Source: Antedon bifida
Taxonomy: Eukaryota; Echinodermata; Crinoidea; Comatulida; Antedonidae
Length of the DNA: 64,000 nt
Direction: 5' to 3'
NCBI GenBank assembly: GCA_963402885.1
Contig: OY727103.1
Location: 4,440,501 to 4,504,500 of the forward strand
Shown piece by piece: positions 13,201-29,902 of this stretch. The notes below the pieces were generated by a model. It did no database searches and was not told the origin of the DNA. It saw only the letters and a list, made by a program, of their open reading frames with translations. Made by a program: the position numbers and the translations under genes. Numbering within the stretch: the first letter of the stretch is position 1; each line of letters begins with the position of its first letter.

Positions 13201-16200
13201 ACATATTTCACCATATAAAAAACCCATGTATTTTAATCTTGAGAGTATTAAATACACTGTAGGCGCTACTGAAAATCTATGTATGAAATTTGAGATCACA
13301 GATTTTTATTTTATATCCCAAATCTGCTCCCCCCTCCATGATCCTTAATAATACCTTATATTTTCGCGCCGTGCCCATATGCCGGTCCTTCAGAGTGGGA
13401 ACCCCCCTCCCCCAGAGGGTCAGCTCTGGACCCCCTACATTTCAACTCAACACTACAGTTTTAGGCCCTGTACTACCCTCACCCCTCCCCATATCAAAAT
13501 CCTGCATTCGCTGCTGTAATATTATTAAACAATCCATATCTTATATGTTGAAGATATTAAAAGTAATATCTCTGCTGCACAATATACATTCTACAATATG
13601 TAATTACTAGGAAGTAGTCTTCAGTATTGATCAATATTGAGAGAGTGTAAATATTAAGTCGGTAGTAGAATATATTATAATATATAATATCATTTTATGC
13701 AATTATACTATACTTTGTATTTGTTCTGTTAGACATTTTAATATAACATTGCATGATTGGAAAAAATATATATATGTAATATAAATTTATTTTAATATAC
13801 CCAATTGCATTCTCATAAATCATTTTAGTTTATTTATTATGCAATTAAATATCTTTTTAAAATTAATTCAGTAAACGTGAATACTCAGAACATGTCCATT
13901 TTCACAAAAAAAAAAAAATGTTAGCTTTATTTAAATTATTATATTACAATTTTTTTTTTCAGTTGAGAGAAGCTATAAAAAAAGAAAAAGCTATGAAACA
14001 ACAGAACCTTATGGATACGGGCAACCAGTCTTTAGGTAAGAATATGTGTACGTAAGACAATTTAGAACCAGGCCTACTAAAGCTGTTCCATTTTGTGGCT
14101 AGCTTACCTAGATAAACCGACATTTGAGAAGAGCATTACGTGAATACATATAAATTAATTTAACACCCCTATCAGACAATGGTGAATCCCATTATCATCC
14201 TTTGGGTCTGCCTATGACCTACACCTTGCCTTTAGTAATCAGCACTCATAGACCAAAAACACTTCAGGTTTGATGCAGGCAACTGCAGTAGTAGAGAGTC
14301 GCACGTGCATCAAACTAGACTTAAAGAATCTTATTAAAGAATAAACCAGTGTGTGTCTGTGTCCAGATCATTCCCACATTCATTATTACTGTACTAATAC
14401 AATACACATCTCCTCACAGCTAACGAAAAACAGAAACAGTCGGTTGAGCAGCCCAAGCAAGAAATACCCAATCAATCGTCTTCTGCAATAACTTATCCAA
14501 GGAGACGTTCTGGTCAATACCTTTCAAAATCTGAAAGTCAAGAACATATGAAAATGGACACAAAGCATCAAGATCACCATCACATGGATGTTGATGAAGG
14601 CGCCATTAAGGAGGAGGATGAAGATGACGATGAAGATTTTGAAGAGAAGGAAGATCATGAGTACGAGCTTCAGAAGATGTTTGGGAAGCGCCAAGCAAAT
14701 TATTTTCTACGTCCAAGAATTGAACCAGAGAAGAAAAAACAGACAAATATTCCACCAGCTGTAAGGAGAAAAGGAGGTATTATTACAATTTCTTTTTGAT
14801 GGTTTAATGTTAAAAAGGCGCCATGTGTGATACACATGTGACGTTGTATTATAACATTTTCCTATGGCGATACAGTACTGAGAATCAACTGGTTGAGAGT
14901 CCACTGAAGATAATAGGAAATAAAATAACTGATCATTAGTGGTTGATATAGAGAAGATATTTGTATGTATAAAACTTGTTTGGTTTTTATGTAGGACGTG
15001 CTGGTGCAACAATGTTGTGGAAGATATTGAGAGATAACACAAGCAGAAAGTTACAGAAAGCCGATTCACAGATACCAGATGAATTAAAAGATGCGTATGG
15101 CGCATTCGTCAGGGAATGCTTAACAAAACATGAAACAGTTGCTCAACGAAGCTTCTATAGTGGAAATGGGGTAAGAGATATTTAGTTAGGGACCGATATA
15201 ATGCTGTCTGCAGAATGATAAATTAGATTCAATTAAATATCCTTACAGTATTACGTAGAGAGATAAAATAAAATATATTAAGCTTTAGAGACAGGTATTG
15301 ATTAAACAAACGTTCCTAATCCATAGCAACGATTGAGTCCCATGTCCGTACGGTGTCTAATCTCTAAATAATTGTCTCTTTTTTAGGTTCCAGAAACCGA
15401 AAAGTTACAAGATGGCAGTTATCGAGATAAAGTTCGTGAACTACGACACAATGTAGAATTAATGTATCGGTCAGCTCACAACAACCAAGATAAAACCGCT
15501 ATTTTGACGTATAACAACCCTCTGCCTGATTTTTCTGATCGCAATGGGGAAGAAGGCCCAATGCGTTACTACCCGTCATGGATTGCCAATGAGGTACAAA
15601 CACACAAAATATATTATGGTGCACCATTTTATGTACAGTACCACAGTATTATCCCTATTAAGGAGACCCCTCTGAACTCGGTCCTTGACTAGTTGCTGGC
15701 CGTAGTGTTAAAACACACACGTTTCGTAGGGAAGTTTTCCTTTAATGTATGAGTGTCCCCTGAATAGGTATTGGCTGTAGTGTTTATTATTATTTAGTGT
15801 ATATTTTCCTTCATTCATTTCAGAAAAGTTTCCCATTAATAGGGATGTTCCCCGAATAGTGTTGTCCTAAAGGAGGGGTTTTATTTTAATGTAATTTACA
15901 ATGATGTGAATTGATAGCGCAACCGTTAAACAGAAGGGGACACCCTTCAAGACTCGGTCCTCTGAATAGGAATAGTTCCAATCACAATATAAATATATGG
16001 TATGTATTCTTTGTTCTAGGAAGATGCTGTTGATGTGCCCGCCTACCACAAGTGGTTAACAAATGGCAAGATCACTTCAGCAGAAGATGAACCGCATGAT
16101 AGCAGAGAAGCTACACCAGGAAGAACTAATAGTAAACACCTCACCACAAAGAAAAACGCAAAACTGTCTTTCTTAACAGAAGCTGACGCCACTTGTGATG

Positions 16201-16523
16201 GCCAATTCTGGGCTTCCAGAAAAAAAAAACCACCAGAAAATCCAGAAGAAAATGAGATAATACTGCTTAGTAAACGAAGATCTATGTTGCGTGAAAAATC
16301 CACTACAGAGAAAAAGTCACCAAAAGAGAAACAAAAAAGACGATCATTGACTGCGCCGTCATTAAGACTTGCTAAAGGGAGAGTCAGCGAGCCATGGGAG
16401 CCATTAAGTTTGGCAGCTCTTACAGAGTATAAGCCAACACTTGATACATTCGAGGGGCCTGAAGGATTCTCTCATGGGAGCACCAATATGTGGAAGCCAG
16501 TTCTGGCAAATGAATCCTTGTAA
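10282..16523 (+). CDS. Unrecognised acidic coiled-coil protein, 7 exons, 5' end unresolved
   Basis: Exons 10282-10439, 10501-10655, 13963-14035, 14420-14776, 14995-15170, 15387-15593 and 16020-16523 join in frame (543 codons, TAA at 16521). The first begins two bases into a codon; the first internal Met is at 10325, which would give 528 aa. The second exon uses the acceptor ending at 10500: the AG at 10490 shifts the frame to a stop. Exons 1-3 encode a Glu/Gln/Lys-rich probable coiled coil. Exon 4 carries a His-rich then Asp/Glu-rich tract followed by KMFGKRQANYFLRP. Exons 5-6 are the most protein-like, globular part (MLWKILRDNT; MRYYPSWIANE). The last exon is basic and ends in a hydrophilic tail. 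No signal peptide or membrane segment is seen, so it is probably intracellular. I do not recognise the family. Confidence 0.8.
11338..11513. repeat. Tandem duplication, two ~85-bp copies
   Basis: The block starting AGAGACTATACAACG and ending GGTGGGACTTTGAAAG occurs twice back to back, with a few substitutions and a short indel. It lies in the large intron between exons 2 and 3 of the coiled-coil gene. Confidence 0.9.
12012..12373. mobile_element. MITE family 1, copy with nested insertion
   Basis: Left end AGCTCTGTCTACACCATCAA and right end TTTGATAGTGCAGACAGAGCT are inverted repeats, with internal inverted blocks around TGTGATG...ACTACCATATTTGGGCACATCACA. The copy is split by about 185 bp of unrelated sequence (12128-12311, see separate entry). 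Four other full or partial copies lie at 21959, 22670, 40402 and 60582. There is no coding capacity, as expected for a non-autonomous DNA transposon. Confidence 0.85.
12128..12311. repeat. Sequence nested inside a MITE copy
   Basis: This block interrupts an otherwise normal family 1 MITE. It contains GGGCCCAGTTATGATCAG, GGTACACCGGGGCAACCCCC and AAAGTGCACATGAGCTAGAT. Its 3' part resembles about 21765-21835 (AAAAGCACATGAG...TTTATAGTCTTTATC), so it is itself a repeat. The class is unknown. Confidence 0.6.
12535..12830. repeat. Degenerate tandem array (GGTGTTTTTTGAATACC)
   Basis: A variable unit of roughly 45-60 bp, built from TCTCTGGTGTTTTTTGAATACC and ACAGCTGGTGGTGAT, repeats five to six times with drift. 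An open frame on the minus strand at 12532-12825 only reflects the repeat. Confidence 0.75.
14099..14340 (+). repeat. Dispersed repeat, family A (copy 3)
   Basis: Shares CCTAGATAAACCGACATT and ACACCCCTATCAGACAATGG with the copy at 316-440, and the second block with about 4025. It lies in the intron before the acidic exon of the coiled-coil gene. Confidence 0.5.
15638..15885 (+). repeat. Inverted-repeat element, family B (intronic copy)
   Basis: Several CCCTATTAAGGAGACCCCTC / TTCCTTTAATG / CCCATTAATAGGG motifs lie in the intron between exons 6 and 7 of the coiled-coil gene, related to the intact element at 17736-17896. Confidence 0.5.
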
Positions 16524-17735
16524 AGTTTAAAATTAATTTAACCTTTAACTTGAAAGAAACACATCAAATAAGCCCCCCTTTTACAATGTTTATTTCATCA
16601 ATGAACAGAGAGTATTCTATAGGGTTTTATTTCACCAGAGACTTAAGTATACTTAATTGCCAATTCAGAGAGGAAAGTCACTATGGTACTAAACATAGGG
16701 TGCTTTATTTAAAATTCCTGCAAGGACCAAATGAATCTGAATACTTTTCTCTTAATGTAGAGTACACTATTGGGCAAGTCCATTATTCACCACCATGAGG
16801 TGGGGGATGTTGTGTGGGTTTCTGGCTATCAGTACTATATTTTTACTTTGCCGGGAAGATGGGTAAATTTAAAAAAAATCTTTTTAAAGAGTTTAAGAAT
16901 ACATACTAGTAATTTTAATGCGATATAGATTTTAATTTTTCAACCTTCTTTGTACGTTTTTCAACCAACTGTTTTATTTGCATACAAGGTAAAAAAAACA
17001 CCAAAACCTCCAAGTAGAAGTTTGATTACCAAAAATATATATTTATATATAATAATCATGTTAAGTATATAATGCCATCTAAAATAAAAAATAATATGTA
17101 TAGGATCGATTATTATTTTGTAATATATTCTTCCGTCCAACAGAATATTATTTATATTTGCTGAAGAGTAATAAAATGTTTAAAAAAGCTGTTTACATAA
17201 AGTGTTTATATTTCTGTTTTACAAACTATGAAAATCTCATAAAAAGATCTTTCTATGGTGAACATACATTTAAAAAAGGCAAAAATAATTTGAATATTGA
17301 ATTAAAGAAAAAATATCATTTTAAACATAAATATAGACACCAATGACTTTGGGTCCCTTGAAGATGTTACTAGATTATGGGGCCTAGGCTAGAAATAACT
17401 TACCTATCATTCCCTATTTTTTTAATAGTGAAATATACACATTTTCCACAAATAATAATTCAAATTAATTATATCTTGTGCTTTGATCTCTATGGAAAAA
17501 AGCGCTTTATAAATTATTAGAATATTCAAATATATATATATTTTTGGATATAACTAATGATATTGAAAAAAACATTAACTAAAATGCTTGGATATCTTTG
17601 AACAAAGTATGAGTGGGAGTGTGTGTGTGAATATCAGCTATGCATAACAAAGGAAGTATAACAATGCATGGATCATCTGAATGGTTTATATAAATCAATG
17701 ATTATATTACTAAGCCAGCTTAACCACAGCAAAAA

Positions 17736-17896
17736 TACAGTAGAACCTCTATTAAGGGGACACTTTCAGGATCAAAGTATACCTTTAATAGTGGTGTTAT
17801 AGGGGTGTTACCTAAATAACTGAGGATTGGCCATAGTTTTAAACATAGCAACTCGTTTCACAGGAAAGTGCCCCTTTAATAGGGGGTTGTACTGTA
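17736..17896. mobile_element. Inverted-repeat element, family B (intact copy)
   Basis: About 161 bp with long imperfect terminal inverted repeats: TACAGTAGAACCTCTATTAA at the left, and TTTAATAGGGGGTTGTACTG followed by TA at the right. Ends at TA suggest a TA target site. Degenerate relatives lie at 3097, 15638, about 42670 and 45218. It looks like a MITE; no transposase is present. Confidence 0.8.
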
Positions 17897-18515
17897 TAGT
17901 CTAAATCTAACCAAACGTTATTGTTGCATTGGTTTGAACGACCCACTACATACATTAGTGGAATTTTCCACATATCTGGATTTTCCCACTTCCCTGGGTT
18001 TTCTCACTTCAGCAGTACCCTCTACTGATTCCTACGGTAACTATGATATCTTAATAATTCTTGTAAAGCAAGGATAATATTAGGAAAACCTTAATCTATC
18101 AATCAAAATCAAAATGTTACTTTTTATTAGGCAGTGGTTATATTTTAATTAAGTCTTTCCTTTTAAATTATTCCTGAATAATTTATTGCAATGCATAAGG
18201 TAAAACCTGCAGTCTTCAAATAAATATATTACATTTTTACAAAATTACACAAATTAATAGTAAAAAAAAAAAATTCTTTTAGATAGAAGTTTAGGGACTT
18301 TCCCTTAATTAAACCAAAAATATTTTCAAAGGGATTTCTCAAATATACCATTTAAAAAAAAGCAATTACTGAAAATGATGATTTTTTTCATGAAAACTGA
18401 AAGGTCCTTTGATTAGTTTCAACAGAAATTCTTATTTCTATGGTTTCAATTACCAAAGTAAAATACATATCTATATTGTATTTCTACACTTTATACAGTG
18501 ATGAAATATTACATT

Positions 18516-18865
18516 TTAAAGATGTATTGTCCCCCTGAATTTTTTTAACAATTTTCTGTTGAATATGGGATATTCCATTTTAATGTTACAAAGTTATTCA
18601 CTTTGAAATAAAAATTAGATCGAAAAAGAAATAATTTACCAGAAAACAGATTTAAAGCAAAAATAGTAATTTCCAACAGGTTTTTGATTGAATTTAACTA
18701 TTTATTTTGTCTTTTTCAAGTGAAAATATTATTTTTTTTCCATTTTCTTTCTTTCTATATAAGTTAATCACAGAAGTGATTAACTTGATTAAATCTGCAA
18801 AATAACCTATTCAAAGTCTGATTTTATTAATCTTTTCATGTTTTTGAGGGACAATACATCTTTAA
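18516..18865. mobile_element. MITE family C, 350 bp, perfect 18-bp ends
   Basis: Left end TTAAAGATGTATTGTCCC and right end GGGACAATACATCTTTAA are exact reverse complements. The interior is AT-rich and non-coding, with a small hairpin (AAGTTAATCAC...GTGATTAACTT) near 18760-18790. A half copy lies in opposite orientation at about 30289-30477 within a RYBP intron. Confidence 0.9.
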
Positions 18866-19789
18866 GCATGGGATGTAATATATTGTGGTGGATACAATAA
18901 TCTGACATTGTATTTACGATTCAATAATTTCTGATATTGTAGCATGACATCAACTGGCCCTCCGGCATCGATGCTAAAAAGTAGGAAACACGATACTCAC
19001 AGGATTGTAATATCATTAGTAGACATTTTCAAGAAAAACCAATAGTAGTCTACTGTATTCACATAGAAAACATACATGCTATGGAGGTTTGCAATTGCAA
19101 TAAAAAATCCATCCTAACCATTTTTTGGAATATGTACTATTGATTTCACCACCTCTTCACACCCCTCTAACTAAATTTTTAAATGCAAAAGATAAACTAT
19201 AATAAATGCAGCACTTCTCTTTATAATTTGTAGGCCTTGGGCTACGCTTTTCCATTTCCCCACCCCTCTTTAAAAATCCTGGATACACCACTGACTTCAA
19301 GATGTGATCCATGAAAATGAAGATTACATGATATTATGTTTTGAAAGTTTGTAAATATGATTTCTTTTGCGTACCATATGCATTATTTAAAATAAAAAAA
19401 CATTTGTAATTTTCTGTATATTAAATGAAGACACTGTTTTCATATATAAAGGTGGTTAAGTTTCATAGTATGTCAAATTATTCTACTGCAGTTACTTCAG
19501 TAATTATACAGTATTTTGCTCACTGTTGTTAATGAAATTATTTAGAAACCAATATGTTATTGCAGTAAAATATATAGTTACTGTAGTAATGTGTTTACTA
19601 TAGCTTTGTTATCACGATTTTCCAGAGTATTACTGTTGCTTATTAAATATTATAGAGAGAGAGTGAGAGAGAGGAAAGCACCTTCAGCCATTACTACTGT
19701 ATGTTCTACAAACAGTACATCATTATTCTGAATTTGGACTCCCTTGAGCTGCAACGCCTCTCAGAGTTTCCCCAGAGGATTTTCGCACT

Positions 19790-25451
<5,662 letters not shown>

Positions 25452-26576
25452 CTTGAACAATTTTTAGACTTCTTGAAAGTAGTAGTAGTCCTAATTAATC
25501 TAGAGTAGAGTAGGCACCTATAATTAATGGTATTGTACTTGTGTGTGGTCAAAGAATAAAAATATATGTATACAAATTAACAGTATATATAATATAATAA
25601 TATTATATATAAATATTAAATAATTCTTTTATTTAGCAGTTTTGCAGCCCCTGTGCCCTATACTATACTCTAGTACAGCCAGTGCAGCAGCAGTGTGTCA
25701 CAAAATATCATTTTCACAACAAATAATTATCCTCAATACTCACAATTTGTTGACTTACTGAATGGCAAATTTATGAACAAAAGTTCACTGTTCTTGATAA
25801 TTTTAGTACATTCAGAATTATGAAATACAAGATATTTTGTACTTATATAACAAACAGCACTGTAGGTACACTGGATTGCGCCACATGAATGAAATTCAGC
25901 GAGAGCGCCCTCTACATTTATTCGCTGGTCGAAGTTCGCGGGGAAAAAAGTATTGTAGAATTAAGCATGCACACTAAAAACTAGCGCACAAGATAGAAGC
26001 CTAGCTTATTAGTAGGCCTAGGCCAAAAATTAACTACTATTGTACAAATAAAAAGTCTGTTTTTAATACTATCTTAACATTTGCTGCCGTTCCTTAGGCT
26101 AGGCCTACCTAGTAAGTTAGGACAGATAGGCTACTGTCTATAAAAATAAATAGGCCTAGGGCCCATCTAGCTTTTCTATACTCTAGAGGGCCAGGTCTAT
26201 GCTAGTTTTACTAGGCTAGCCACTACATCCTAGAGCTATAGTTTCAAATTCAGGAGAGAGGCCTATTAAAGACTGAGATGATGCTCAGGGCAGTGTAGTT
26301 TAGGAGTAGAGATTATTAATAAATAAATAAATAATGCAACATTTATATCGCTAATTACGTGAAGATCAGCCTAGGTATTATAATTCATAATTATAATAAT
26401 GATAAATGATGATGATCGATGTTCTTTCCCGGTAAGAATACTACTACTAACTAGACAGTGGGGGGTGGAAGTAGGGCTTGTGGGCTGGTCTAACAATTAT
26501 ATTGCATTTTCTTAAACATTTTTTTCTGGCAGGTCAGTAAAAAAACAAGCTATATATACATACTATCTATGAATAT
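25452..26576. promoter_or_regulatory. Divergent promoter interval RTCB(-)/ZNF(+)
   Basis: 1.1 kb separates the two start codons. The RTCB side (25890-25940) is locally GC-rich and carries AGCGCCCTCTA at 25904-25914, the reverse complement of the 11-mer at 31737-31747. Dense AGGCCTA words lie at 26015-26210. No TATA box is obvious. The assignment as a shared promoter region is inferred from gene orientation only. Confidence 0.5.
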
Positions 26577-28886
26577 ATGATGGATACTGTTCATGAATGT
26601 GAGACTGAAAAAGGTTAGTTTAGTCTCAGTCGGCTCTCTTAAATTCTGCATGCCCTACTACAGTCACCTAGGTGATCTAAAAACAGGATGCTGAGCTCCA
26701 GAGATCAAAGGGTTTATCTGTGGCTGTGACACGATCAGTTCCACGTCCCTTAACACTGCGCGCCACATATAGTACAGTACTGTACAGTATTTGTCGCAGC
26801 CAGACATAAGATCAAAGGAATGTGTGTTATGAGTTCCTATATTGGCAAGGCGAGCTCAGTGTCCTGTTAGATTCCCTTGGTTCCACCAATCCACCTACCT
26901 TATAAGGTCTCACCATAATCAAACCAGTCCTTACCTTTCCTATTGTTAGGCATAGAACACGATTATACAAACATTTTAAAAGAAATTGTGCTATTATTTC
27001 TTATAGAGGTCAATGATATTCAAAATTCTGATGTCATGGTGAGTGCGGAAGAGTTGAGAAAAATTGCAAGTACTGAAAGCAGTGATGATCAGTCTGACAA
27101 GAGGTTAAAATTCAGTGGTGGTCAGTCTGACCAGAGGTCAAAATTCAGTGATGGTCAGTCTGATAAGAGGTCGAAGGAATATTCAGAAACTGTAAAATAT
27201 CCAGAAGGAAAACAGAAATGTGAGCATTGTGATGAACTGTTTGAGCTAAATGATTTACAAATACATTTGGAGATACATATAAAGAGAGAAATAGTTCAGT
27301 GTGAACAGTGTGGTCAGACGTTTGACAATAAAAATGATTTGAAAAATCATATTAGTAAACATACAGAAAATGCACCATATACATGCCAACATTGTGAAGA
27401 GCAATATGCTTTTGAAAATGATTTGGAAATTCATTTAAAAACACACACAGGAAAATCGTGTTACGAATGTGAATATTGTGGAAAAGAATTTAACCAACGT
27501 GGCAACTTGGAGAGGCATCGTAGGACACATACAGGAGAGAAGCCTTATAAGTGTGAACAGTGTGAAAGAACGTTTAGTCGAAGAAGTTCTTTAAAGGTAC
27601 ATCTGAGGTTACACACGGGAGAGAAACCTTACAAATGTGAGCATTGTGAAAGGGCGTTCATTCAGAACAGTTCTTTAAAGGTGCATCTAAGATCACACAC
27701 AGGTGAGAGACCGTTTGTATGTGACCATTGTGGGAAGAAATTTAACGAACATGGCACGTTGAAGTCTCATTTAAGGACACACACTGGAGAAAAGCCTTAC
27801 CAGTGTGAACAGTGTGAAAAAGTGTTTAGTAGAAGAAGTTCTTTAAAGGTTCATCTGCGTTTACACACCGGTGAGAAACCTTACAAATGTGGGCATTGTG
27901 ATAAGACGTTCAGTCAAAACAATGCTTTAAGAGTACACATGCGTTTACACATGGATAAGATCCAATTTACATGTGAACATTGTGGAAAGAAATGCATTAA
28001 ACGAGATAATGACTTGGAAAACCAGGAACAATCACGCACTGAAGTTTGTGAACAGTGTGGACAGAAATGTAGTGAAAGTTCACCAACTTTGAAAAAGCAG
28101 TTGAAGATACGTAAACGTGAGAAAAGAAATGAATGTACACATTGTGGCAAGAAATTTAGGAACAGCAGTCACCTAAACGTACATCTGAGGTTACACACAG
28201 GGGAGATGCCTTATGAATGTGAACATTGCGGAAGGAAATTCAATGAACGTGGTACTTTAAAATCGCATTTAAGAACACATACTGGAGAAAAACCTTACAA
28301 ATGTGAACATTGCGAAAAGTTGTTTAGTCGCAGTAATTCTTTAAAAGTACATATGCGGCTGCACACAGGAGAAAAGCCTTACAAATGCGAACTGTGTGAT
28401 AAATGTTTTATCCAAGGCATATCTTTAAAAATACATCTAAGGTCACACACAGGCGAGATGCCGTTTGTGTGTGAGCATTGTGGGAAGAAATTTAAGGAAC
28501 ATGGTACATTGAAATCACATTTGAGAACACACACAGGAGAAAAGCCTTACAAATGTGGACATTGCGATAAGTCATTTAGTCAAAGTAGTTCTTTAAACGT
28601 ACATCTAAGGCTACACACGAATGTGATGCCATTTGTGTGCGAGCATTGTGGGAAGAAGTTTAAGGAACAGGGTACTTTGAAATCTCACTTAAGAACACAC
28701 ACTGGGGAAAAGCCTTACAAATGTGAACATTGTGGTAAGGTGTTCAGTCAGAACAGTTCTTTGAAAGTACATCTGAGGCTACATACAGGTGAAAATACAT
28801 TTGTTATTGACAATTGTGGAAAGAAAGTTGAAGAATATGACACGGAAAGTCAGGCATTATCACCCACAGTAAAGGAGCCTTTTTAA
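26577..28886 (+). CDS. C2H2 zinc-finger protein, 20 finger units, two exons
   Basis: Coding exons 26577-26613 and 27007-28886 (TAA at 28884) give 638 aa. The donor AAAG|GTTAGT and acceptor TTATAG|AGGTC are both phase 1 and fuse [12 protein letters not shown] to EVNDIQNSD. An alternative is to start inside the open frame that runs back to 26943 without splicing; the splice version avoids a hydrophobic intron-like stretch. The N-terminus has three near-repeats of QSDKRxKFS. Then come 20 C2H2-type units: 17 keep CxxC and HxxxH, mostly joined by TGEKP linkers. Two in the middle ([10 protein letters not shown]... and [10 protein letters not shown]...) and the last (FVIDNCGKK...) have lost ligands. 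No KRAB, BTB, SCAN or ZAD domain is seen. It is probably a nuclear DNA-binding regulator; the target is unknown. Confidence 0.92.
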
Positions 28887-29902
28887 TGTGAAAAAAAAAT
28901 TCCAGAAATACTTCCAAACAATTCCACAGTAGCTTGTTTATAAACAAGATCATAATCATAGCTGGTCAGTGGAGGTTGCAATTTCGTTTGGGGAAAAAAG
29001 ATATCAAACTAAACCAGGTTCGAACTTGGGAAAATAAAATACCTGTTTAAATAAAACTTGCTAAACTATAGAGGGTGCTATTTTAAAAATAAAAACATCC
29101 TAACATAGAAGGTGCTATTTAAACAGAAAAACGCTTTTCAAGGTAAGATGTTTGTGAGCAAGGCCATATACATGGCTGCAGTCGCATGCTCATATTTGAG
29201 TTAGTGTTTACCGACTGACATAGTGAGCCTGTAGAGTCGCGTTGCACGCGACTAAAACTAAACGCACAATATATAATGAACACTATTTATTTCTCTGCTA
29301 TATTTATAACATAAAATACTAAATTTAAATACATAGTTTGAAATTCCAAGCAATAGATATTGATGAAAATATGTATAAACTGAATTATGTATGAATTGAT
29401 TTTTTGTATGGTCAAATTTCCATAATTATGTATAGCATATGTACAGGAACTAATTTTTTTATTATACTGTATAAACATTTTAAATACAATTTTAGCATTC
29501 AATGTATTTATTTGACATTAGCTTTGTAAAAGAAATTTATAAATTATAATATGTGTAAAGGTGACAGACATATCGGAATAAAAATGTGTTGCTTTGTAAC
29601 AATTTACTGAAATGATTAATTATGTACAAAATAAAAAATATCAATTAAATATTCTACTTACAGTCACTCAAAGATATATTTGCCATGCGAAAATAACACA
29701 AATGATTACATACATGATTTTGACTAGGTGTTGCCAATTATAGAGGTCCCACTCAGTACTGGGTTTCACCAAATATATTTTTATGTCTTTGCTGAAAATT
29801 TAAAAGGTTTAAACTTATCATAAAGTATAAACCTCTGCAACATTGATATGATAATGACCCCACTTATTTTACTTTAAACAAAAATTTGACCTAACATAAG
29901 AA
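28887..29902. other. Convergent 3' ends of the ZNF and RYBP-like genes; one repeat
   Basis: AATAAA words at about 29033 and 29052 are suitable poly(A) signals for the zinc-finger gene. Family D repeat lies at 29158-29240. A 71-codon minus frame at 29287-29502 is AT-rich with no domain and is not called. Confidence 0.6.
29158..29240. repeat. Dispersed repeat, family D (copy 1)
   Basis: AAGGCCATATACATGGCTGC followed by AGTCGCATGC and TTACCGACTGACATAGTGAG. Related copies are at 42040-42110 and 51973-52055. The segment GTCGCGTTGCACGCGAC just downstream is a short palindrome. Confidence 0.8.

Larger units (their letters stand above)
16524..19789. other. 3' flanks of the coiled-coil gene and RTCB; no gene
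   Basis: Poly(A)-signal-like AATAAA words at about 17080 and 17171 could end the coiled-coil transcript. The rest is AT-rich and holds two inverted-repeat elements (17736-17896, 18516-18865) and a short GA-rich microsatellite at about 19652-19672. I see no coding exon on either strand. Confidence 0.6.

Noticed and set aside
14707-15105. 132-codon minus-strand frame
   Set aside because: Lies antisense to two well-supported plus-strand exons of the coiled-coil gene.
26943-27035. Unspliced N-terminus [20 protein letters not shown] for the zinc-finger gene
   Set aside because: Looks like intron end (pyrimidine-rich stretch then TTATAG); a phase-matched upstream exon at 26577-26613 gives a better start, though not proven.
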